Shown here piece by piece: positions 26,603-29,595 of a stretch of 29,595 nucleotides of DNA. Position 1 is the first letter of the stretch, and each line of letters begins with the position of its first letter. The notes beneath the pieces were generated by a model that made no database searches, was not told the DNA's origin, and saw only the letters and a list, made by a program, of their open reading frames with translations. The position numbers and the translations under genes are program-made. Source of the stretch: Methanobacteriota archaeon. GTDB lineage: Archaea; Thermoplasmatota; Poseidoniia; Poseidoniales; Poseidoniaceae. The DNA is taken from positions 1-29,595 of the forward strand of contig PCBQ01000079.1 in assembly GCA_002731395.1 (NCBI GenBank), read 5' to 3'.

Positions 26603-27598
26603 ATGGCACGCATCGCCGTCCTCGGGCTCGGAAATTGGGGGACGGCCATCGCTCGCTTGTGGCTCCAGGACGGGCACACCGTGAACGGCTGGACGATCGA
26701 AGAGGAGGTTTACGCCTCCATCATGACCGACAACGTCAACGAAAAGTACCTTCCAAACCGTTCGCTCAAGGGTTTGGAAGTCACCATGCGTATCGAGGAC
26801 GCCATCAACGATGTGGAGATCGTCGTGCTCGCCGTTCCCTCCGCTCATATCCTCGATGTCGTCGAGTCGTTGCTTCCTCACCTCAGGCCTGGACACGTGC
26901 TGCTGGATTTGGCCAAAGGCCTCGCGCCAGGCAAGCGTCTCATCTCAGAAGCCATTGAAGGCATGCTCAAAGCAGACAACATGAGCAACGCACTCGCTGT
27001 CCTAACCGGCCCCACCATCGCTCCTGAAGCGGCCGACGGCGTGATGACCACTGCCTTGGTCGCCAGTTCGGACTTGTCCATCGCCACGCGGCTGGCGCAA
27101 ACGCTGACCACGCCGACCTTCGTCCTTCATCCGGCCAGTGACCCCGTTGGGGCCGAACTCTGGGGCGCGTTCAAGAACGTCGTCGCCCTTGCTTGCGGCC
27201 TTGTCGACGGTCTGAAACAGGTCGGAACCATCGGTGGTGACAACCTCAAAGCCGCCATTTTCTCGGCCGGTTTCAAGGAAGGTTGCCTCGTGTTGCCGCA
27301 ACTTGGAGCACGCGCCGACGTCGCCTTTGGTCCTGCAGGATTGGGGGACCTCTACGTGACATCGACCTCACCTCACGGACGCAACCGCACCATGGGCGAA
27401 AAATTGGGCAAGGGCCTGACCCTCGAGCAAGCCCTTGACGAAATGCACATGGTCGCGGAGGGCGTCCGTGCAGCACGGATGTTCAAGCAACGTTCCGAAG
27501 ACATGGGCATGGACTTGCCCTTCGTGGCCGCCCTCAACGACCTCCTCGATGGAACCATTTCACCGGAGGAATGCTGCCGTCGGATGGTCAACCTCTGA
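26603..27598 (+). CDS. gpsA: NAD(P)-dependent glycerol-3-phosphate dehydrogenase, bacterial type
   Basis: A 331-residue GpsA. The N-terminal Rossmann motif is VLGLGNWGTAIARLW, followed by VVLAVPSAHI and DLAKGLAP, then the substrate-site GPTIAPEAADG; the C-terminal helical domain has AELWGAFKNVVALACGLVDGL (catalytic Lys), GPAGLGDLYVTSTSPHGRNR and VAEGVRAA. It reduces dihydroxyacetone phosphate to sn-glycerol 3-phosphate, the stereoisomer used in bacterial and eukaryotic membrane lipids. Classical archaea instead use the unrelated EgsA to make glycerol 1-phosphate. It could also serve glycerol catabolism. The start is at the family N-terminus. Confidence 0.96.
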   Translation: MARIAVLGLGNWGTAIARLWLQDGHTVNGWTIEEEVYASIMTDNVNEKYLPNRSLKGLEVTMRIEDAINDVEIVVLAVPSAHILDVVESLLPHLRPGHVLLDLAKGLAPGKRLISEAIEGMLKADNMSNALAVLTGPTIAPEAADGVMTTALVASSDLSIATRLAQTLTTPTFVLHPASDPVGAELWGAFKNVVALACGLVDGLKQVGTIGGDNLKAAIFSAGFKEGCLVLPQLGARADVAFGPAGLGDLYVTSTSPHGRNRTMGEKLGKGLTLEQALDEMHMVAEGVRAARMFKQRSEDMGMDLPFVAALNDLLDGTISPEECCRRMVNL

Positions 27599-27637
27599 GG
27601 GCGAATCCCTCATGTGCCCCGGCCTCGTCCACACCAC

Positions 27638-27850
27638 ATGGCCGACCTAACGGACCTCGAGGAGCGCTTGCACGCTTGGCTTGTCGAAAGCGATTTCGAA
27701 ACGGTGGCGTGGAGCACCAAGAAGGCCGCCAAGGCGTTCAAGGTTGAGGAGGAAGCCATCCTTGAAGCGGTGGCCAACCTAACGCGGAAGCTACCACAAC
27801 GCATCCAAGTGTCCTACGCCGACGGCGCCATGCACATCGCCGCTGAATGA
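27638..27850 (+). CDS. Small helical protein, possibly winged-helix-like
   Basis: A 70-residue protein without a recognised family. The pattern of three helices (DLEERLHAWLVESDF, STKKAAKAFKVEEEAI, LEAVANLTRKL) and a beta hairpin (RIQVSYADGAMHIAAE) suggests a winged helix-turn-helix fold, in which KAFKVEEEAILEAVANL would be the turn and recognition helix. The ATG at 27638 is chosen; an in-frame GTG at 27614 would add eight residues. It follows gpsA after 39 bases. It is probably a real gene because codon use and protein character resemble the neighbours, but function is open. Confidence 0.6.
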   Translation: MADLTDLEERLHAWLVESDFETVAWSTKKAAKAFKVEEEAILEAVANLTRKLPQRIQVSYADGAMHIAAE

Positions 27851-27862
27851 GATCTGAACCGG

Positions 27863-27879
27863 CTTTTGTTCAGCAAAAG
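27863..27879. terminator. Candidate bidirectional terminator hairpin
   Basis: CTTTTG and CAAAAG flank a 5-base loop in the 34-base gap between two convergent genes. Each strand carries a TTTT run within the stem, suited to archaeal T-run termination in both directions. Confidence 0.45.
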
Positions 27880-27884
27880 GGTGC

Positions 27885-28808
27885 TCACCTGCTTAGCGAG
27901 CGCGCCGTCCACCAGCGTTCAACTTCCTCCTCAGCCAACGGATCGGAGGTCAACAGTGGGTGCCCCACCGGCCGAACAACGGTGAGCATTTCCACGCATC
28001 CAAAGCCCTCGGCTGGGGCAGCGATAACGACCACTTCACCGACCTTGACGCCATCACCACTGGCCGACAAATCAGAGGTGACGTCCCAACGTCGAACCGC
28101 CAGTTGTGTCAAGTCTCCGTCCAACCGGTAAGCGCTGGTTGAGGCTTCACCGACCACGGGAACAAGCTGCAGGGTGTCCTCATCCACGGGAACAGGAAGT
28201 GGAGCAGACTCGGTCAACAGAAGCACAGTATCGCGCATTTCCCGCTCAGCCATGTTGAGGGCGTCTCCAAGGAACAGCACACCTCCTGACATCCCGATGC
28301 CGGTTCCTTGCCACGGGACCCGCATCGTGGACACGGTCACCACCGCAACGTCAACACCGTCACGGTCTCCCGCCAAGAGATGGTGATCCTCCTCGATGCG
28401 CGGCCATGGAAATCCAGCATCCTCACCGGCTTGGATGGGTGAACCAAAACCCGCAACAACAGTTGGCGCAGGTGGGGGCAAAAAGCCAACCAAAAGCACG
28501 CTCACAAGCACCGAACCCACCATGCACCAGCGCGGCCACCGTTCATCGGCCCACGCAACACGTCCTGCGGGACTGATCCAGGACATCGCGAAAACGAACA
28601 GACCGACAAGGAGCCAACCTCCGGGAACCACCCACCATGCCACGAGGAGGGACAGGAGCACGAACAGGCGATAACGGCGATCGCCCTTTGGACGCCAGAA
28701 AACCGGAGGTGACGGTTGCTCGCCGCCCTCTACTTTCCGCTGTGTGACAAGAACGTCAACGCCAACGACAACCGTCAGCATCACCACGGTTGGGAGCCAA
28801 TCGAGCAT
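27885..28808 (-). CDS. Membrane protein of unknown function
   Basis: A 307-residue protein not recognised by family. Four hydrophobic segments lie in the N-terminal half (LPTVVMLTVVVGVDVLV; LFVLLSLLVAWWVV; WLLVGLFVFAMSWI; MVGSVLVSVLLVGFL), joined by short charged loops. The C-terminal ~190 residues form a soluble beta-rich domain starting near VVAGFGSPIQAG, ending in an acidic helix (DPLAEEEVERWW). The ATG at 28808 begins just before the first helix; an in-frame TTG lies upstream. The domain may face the outside. It is divergent from the ABC ATPase gene with a 71-base gap, so a joint transporter is possible but not shown. Confidence 0.65.
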   Translation of the reverse strand: MLDWLPTVVMLTVVVGVDVLVTQRKVEGGEQPSPPVFWRPKGDRRYRLFVLLSLLVAWWVVPGGWLLVGLFVFAMSWISPAGRVAWADERWPRWCMVGSVLVSVLLVGFLPPPAPTVVAGFGSPIQAGEDAGFPWPRIEEDHHLLAGDRDGVDVAVVTVSTMRVPWQGTGIGMSGGVLFLGDALNMAEREMRDTVLLLTESAPLPVPVDEDTLQLVPVVGEASTSAYRLDGDLTQLAVRRWDVTSDLSASGDGVKVGEVVVIAAPAEGFGCVEMLTVVRPVGHPLLTSDPLAEEEVERWWTARSLSR

Positions 28809-28839
28809 AGGCTTCGGTGTGTGCTGCGTCCCACCAACG

Positions 28840-28845
28840 TTCAAG
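28840..28845 (-). promoter_or_regulatory. Candidate TATA-like box, membrane-protein gene
   Basis: The minus strand reads GCTTGAACG, with CTTGAA centred 34.5 bases before the ATG at 28808, in the divergent gap shared with the ABC ATPase gene. Confidence 0.4.
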
Positions 28846-28879
28846 CCTGCGGCCCGCGTGGGGGGAGCGAGGTTGGTCC

Positions 28880-29595
28880 ATGCAGGTGACGCTCCAACTC
28901 GAAGGCGTCACCTTCCAGCATCTTGTACCGGACCAAAACCGTCGATTTCGGCGCAAACTTGGCCCCGGTATCCACGACCTCAACCTGACCATAGGACGCG
29001 GTGAGTTGGTGGGCCTTGTCGGACGAAATGGGGCAGGAAAATCCACGCTCCTGAAGGTCATGGCCGGCATTTTACCAAGCCATGCTGGCACCATTTTGGA
29101 CAAGAAAGGGAGCCCGCAGAGTCCGCATGCTTTGCGCCAAATGGTGGGCCACATGCCCGAACAAGTTCGCTGGCAAGGCAAACGTACACCAGAGGCAATG
29201 CTGCAAGAGTTGGCGGTGATGGACGGCGGGCGATTGGACCTTGTCGAGGGAGCGATTCGCCTCGTGGGTCTGCAAGAACAAGCCCATCTGCCGATGGAAG
29301 GACTGAGTCAAGGCATGCGGCAACGGCTCACGTTGGCAGCCGCCATGCTTGGAAGCCCAGACGTGCTTTTGCTCGATGAGCCGTACAACGGCCTCGACCC
29401 TGCCGCCGCGCGCAGCCTGACGCGCGTCTTGTCTCGATTGGCTCAGCGCGGCGTCAGCGTGGTCATCTCATCGCACCACCTGCACCAACTCGAAGGCGTC
29501 GTTGACCGTTTGCTGCTGCTGGACCGCGGCCGATTGGTCGGCGAAGGTTCTGCAAACGGCCTCGCCGATGCATTTGGCATCGAGCGCCCATGGGA
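28880..29595 (+). CDS. ABC transporter ATP-binding protein (3' end beyond window)
   Basis: The visible 238 codons encode an ABC-type ATPase: Walker A GRNGAGKST, a Q-loop near HMPEQVRWQ, the signature LSQGMRQRL, Walker B VLLLDEPYNGLDP and the H-loop VVISSHH. The layout and the PYNGLDP sequence resemble the CcmA/NatA-type exporters whose partner permease is often the next gene, here outside the window. The protein is a cytoplasmic ATPase that powers a membrane permease; cargo is unknown. The ATG at 28880 follows GGGGGAGCGAGG at a suitable distance. An insertion-like NRRFRRKLG stretch before the Walker A motif is unusual in length. The gene is cut by the window edge. Confidence 0.92.
   Translation, partial: MQVTLQLEGVTFQHLVPDQNRRFRRKLGPGIHDLNLTIGRGELVGLVGRNGAGKSTLLKVMAGILPSHAGTILDKKGSPQSPHALRQMVGHMPEQVRWQGKRTPEAMLQELAVMDGGRLDLVEGAIRLVGLQEQAHLPMEGLSQGMRQRLTLAAAMLGSPDVLLLDEPYNGLDPAAARSLTRVLSRLAQRGVSVVISSHHLHQLEGVVDRLLLLDRGRLVGEGSANGLADAFGIERPW

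Overview
This GC-rich window (roughly 60% by eye) is almost wall-to-wall coding and looks like a marine euryarchaeon of the Thermoplasmatota / Marine Group II (Poseidoniales) kind. The archaeal signs are a cytidylyltransferase-type FAD synthetase (RibL), the short archaeal form of lumazine synthase, an archaeal-type endonuclease IV-like TIM barrel, and leaderless-style starts with a TATA-like box about 27 bases upstream. Mixed in are genes of bacterial character: duplicated-domain riboflavin synthase, GpsA, oligoribonuclease and acyl-CoA dehydrogenase. The taxonomic call is inference; no rRNA or other marker gene is present.

Layout. 1-3978 (minus): DUF4350 protein, MoxR ATPase with a long Pro/Ala leader, and a DUF58 protein cut by the window edge; this is a membrane-linked AAA+/vWA-like cluster. 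4128-9498 (minus): a three-subunit molybdenum hydroxylase (2Fe-2S, Mo-pterin and FAD subunits, the last with a cysteine loop like that of 4-hydroxybenzoyl-CoA reductase), ending in a small secreted, C-terminally anchored protein. 9655-11640 (minus): a membrane-anchored subtilisin, divergent from oligoribonuclease (11810-12343, plus). 12347-13817 (minus): MobA-like and XdhC-like molybdenum cofactor maturation factors, which probably serve the hydroxylase. 13886-14653 (plus): an unrecognised acidic protein.

14657-25204 (minus) is a run of ten co-directional genes: ribB, ribL, ribE, ribH, trxB, an E1-like/rhodanese protein, a degenerate response regulator, a fused 2-oxo acid dehydrogenase E1, a Na+/Ca2+ exchanger and an acyl-CoA dehydrogenase. 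The first four are a tightly packed flavin pathway, and several flavoenzymes lie near it (TrxB, acyl-CoA dehydrogenase, the Mo hydroxylase FAD subunit). 25329-27850 (plus): endonuclease IV-like protein with a charged tail, GpsA and a small helical protein. 27885-28808 (minus) is a membrane protein of unknown role, and 28880 to the end (plus) is an ABC transporter ATPase running off the window.

Together the genes fit an aerobic or microaerobic heterotroph that degrades protein (secreted protease, branched-chain 2-oxo acid dehydrogenase, acyl-CoA dehydrogenase) and uses flavin and molybdenum redox enzymes. I saw no CRISPR array, insertion sequence, tRNA or rRNA, and no gene-free stretch longer than about 170 bases. 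The points most worth a second look are a recurrent TTGAA-type promoter element placed 24-36 bases upstream of start codons, a receiver domain with Glu at its phospho-acceptor position, an E1-like enzyme that has lost its zinc cysteines, and the 4Fe-4S-type loop in the Mo hydroxylase.
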